A stretch of 7,448 nucleotides of DNA from CAZLPW01 sp964561495 (GTDB lineage: Bacteria > Fidelibacterota > Marinisomatia > Marinisomatales > UBA1611): NCBI GenBank assembly GCA_964561495.1, contig CAZLPW010000095.1, positions 1-7,448 of the forward strand. The letters run 5' to 3'. How positions within the stretch are numbered: the first letter of the stretch is position 1; each line of letters begins with the position of its first letter. Positions 6,500 through 7,448 of this stretch are shown here, in pieces. Below the pieces are notes generated by a model, which saw only the letters and a program-made list of their open reading frames with translations, did not search any database and had not been told where the DNA came from. The position numbers were made by a program, and so were the translations under genes.

Positions 6500-7448
6500 T
6501 TAGTTATTTAAAACATGATCTACAATTTTAAGGATATCAAAAATATTATTTTCATTATCTTGATTATAATCAATTAGTTCAATTTGTTCATTGGATGGTT
6601 CAATAATTCTTAAAATGATATTTACTCCTAGAACTATATCAATGTTATCTATTTGTCCATCCATATTGACATCACCGAGTTGGTAGTCAATACATTCTGA
6701 GATATCCTGGTTTCCTACATAATCTTCTTCATAAATACCATTATTATTCGTATCAACAAATGGTTCTCCCTCATCCCAAATACCATTTTCATTTTCATCG
6801 GTAAATGGTTCTTGGTTAACTAAACAGTCTGGATAAGGTGGACAAAAATTATTATTCTCAAATTTAAATTGGTCACTATATGATTCTATAAAAATAATCT
6901 GACAAGTATTTTCAGGTATTATCCCAGACAATTGATTATCATTTAAATAAAAACTAAAAATAAATATACTATTTTCTATTTCATCTGGGATTTCTCCAGT
7001 TAACTGATTGTTCGAAAGATCAAAAAAATCAAGTGAATTTTGATTCATACTCCACAATTCAATTGGAATTTCACCTGTAAGTTGATTATCTCCTAATTTT
7101 AAGTCTACTAAACTTGTTAAGTTCTCAATTTCTGAAGGGATTTCACCTGTAAGTTGGTTACCACCTAAGTATAAATAACGTAAATTTGTTAAGTTCCAAA
7201 TCTCAGATGGGATATCTCCTGAAACTTGATTGTTTGTAAGTTTTAAATATTCTAAATTTGTTAGATTCCCTATCTCTAGGGGAATCACTCCTGTCAATTG
7301 ATTATTTTCCAAAGTTAAATATTGTAAATTTGTTAGATTTCCTATCTCTGAAGGAATTACTCCTGTTAGTTGATTAATATCATCTAACCTTACCAAGGTT
7401 AAATTTACTAATTCACCAATATTTGGAGAAATCTCACCTTGTAATAAA
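6500..7448 (-). CDS. Leucine-rich-repeat protein with calcium-loop repeats and dockerin-like C-terminus (5' end beyond window)
   Basis: The frame is open through the right edge, so the N-terminus and any signal peptide are missing; 315 codons are visible. The TTG at 7396-7394 is an ordinary leucine inside a repeat, not a start. About eight 24-residue plant-type LRR units come first (consensus NQLTGxIPxEIxNLTNLxYLxL), covering 7447 to about 6904. A short Cys-containing cap follows (6870-6815). Then come two acidic D-x-N-x-N-G-I-(W/Y)-(D/E) loops (6811-6725), which look like EF-hand-type calcium sites. The last 59 residues (6679-6503) are dockerin-like: G-D-V-N-M-D-G-Q-I-D-N-I-D-I-V plus a second, poorer copy, D-Y-N-Q-D-N-E-N-N-I-F-D-I-L. 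LRR surfaces bind proteins or glycans, and the C-terminal modules suggest a calcium-stabilised extracellular protein. Unlike the metalloprotease-oxygenase, it has no T9SS-type tail. Confidence 0.85.
   Translation of the reverse strand, partial: LLQGEISPNIGELVNLTLVRLDDINQLTGVIPSEIGNLTNLQYLTLENNQLTGVIPLEIGNLTNLEYLKLTNNQVSGDIPSEIWNLTNLRYLYLGGNQLTGEIPSEIENLTSLVDLKLGDNQLTGEIPIELWSMNQNSLDFFDLSNNQLTGEIPDEIENSIFIFSFYLNDNQLSGIIPENTCQIIFIESYSDQFKFENNNFCPPYPDCLVNQEPFTDENENGIWDEGEPFVDTNNNGIYEEDYVGNQDISECIDYQLGDVNMDGQIDNIDIVLGVNIILRIIEPSNEQIELIDYNQDNENNIFDILKIVDHVLNN
6904..7447 (-). repeat. Tandem 72-bp leucine-rich repeats
   Basis: Coding units begin at NQLTG-type motifs at 7375, 7303, 7231, 7159, 7087, 7009 and 6937. 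The spacing is exactly 72 bases except for one 78-base unit (two extra codons). Neighbouring units share long stretches of identical DNA (for example ttcacctgtaagttg at 7069 and 7141), which points to recent internal duplication. Regularity fades toward the C-terminal end. Confidence 0.85.

Noticed and set aside
7394..7396. TTG as the start of the leucine-rich-repeat protein
   Set aside because: The frame continues upstream with another repeat unit (GEISPNIGELVNLT) to the window edge, so this TTG is an internal leucine.
6904..7447. CRISPR-like regular repeats
   Set aside because: The 72-base period is fully coding and encodes leucine-rich repeats; there are no unique spacers between identical repeats.

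Overview
The window looks like a piece of an AT-rich, marine FCB-group genome, most likely Candidatus Marinimicrobia (SAR406) or a close relative. This is inferred from style, not from a marker gene. The large central protein ends in a Por/T9SS-type C-terminal module with the 'NFPNPFNP' signature. The right-hand protein ends in a dockerin-like GDVNMDGQID module. Most genes are secreted multi-domain proteins, and few starts have a Shine-Dalgarno sequence.

Layout, left to right. (1) Positions 1-1406, minus strand: the N-terminal 468 residues of an RCC1-like beta-propeller, probably a lipoprotein, running off the left edge. (2) 1403-1903, minus: a small secreted lipocalin-like protein. Its stop overlaps the propeller start as ATGA, so the two are probably translationally coupled. 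(3) 1904-2036: divergent intergenic region. (4) 2037-2375, plus: csaA, a tRNA-binding-fold protein or chaperone. (5) 2381-3235, minus: a sodium/bile-acid-symporter-family transporter, convergent with csaA and separated from it by only five bases. A small AT hairpin covers both stop codons. (6) 3244-6039, minus: a 931-residue secreted protein lying 8 bases upstream of the transporter gene, in the same apparent operon. (7) 6040-6233: a minus-facing terminator-like hairpin, then an open plus frame. (8) 6234-6464, plus: a small helix-turn-helix-like protein whose reading frame stays open upstream to 6099. (9) 6500-7448, minus: a leucine-rich-repeat protein with acidic calcium-loop-like repeats and a dockerin-like C-terminus, running off the right edge.

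The main find is the 931-residue protein. In order it carries a signal peptide, an M43 (pappalysin/cytophagalysin-type) metalloprotease domain with the full zinc site and Met-turn, a single-heme cytochrome c-like segment (CISCH plus a later MP), a peptidylglycine-monooxygenase-like two-copper domain with all six expected ligands at PHM-like spacing, and a T9SS-type C-terminal domain. A protease, an electron-transfer heme and a copper monooxygenase in one exported chain suggest an extracellular enzyme that cuts peptides and oxidises them, or a protease-matured oxygenase. The adjacent transporter could take up a product, but that link rests only on gene spacing.
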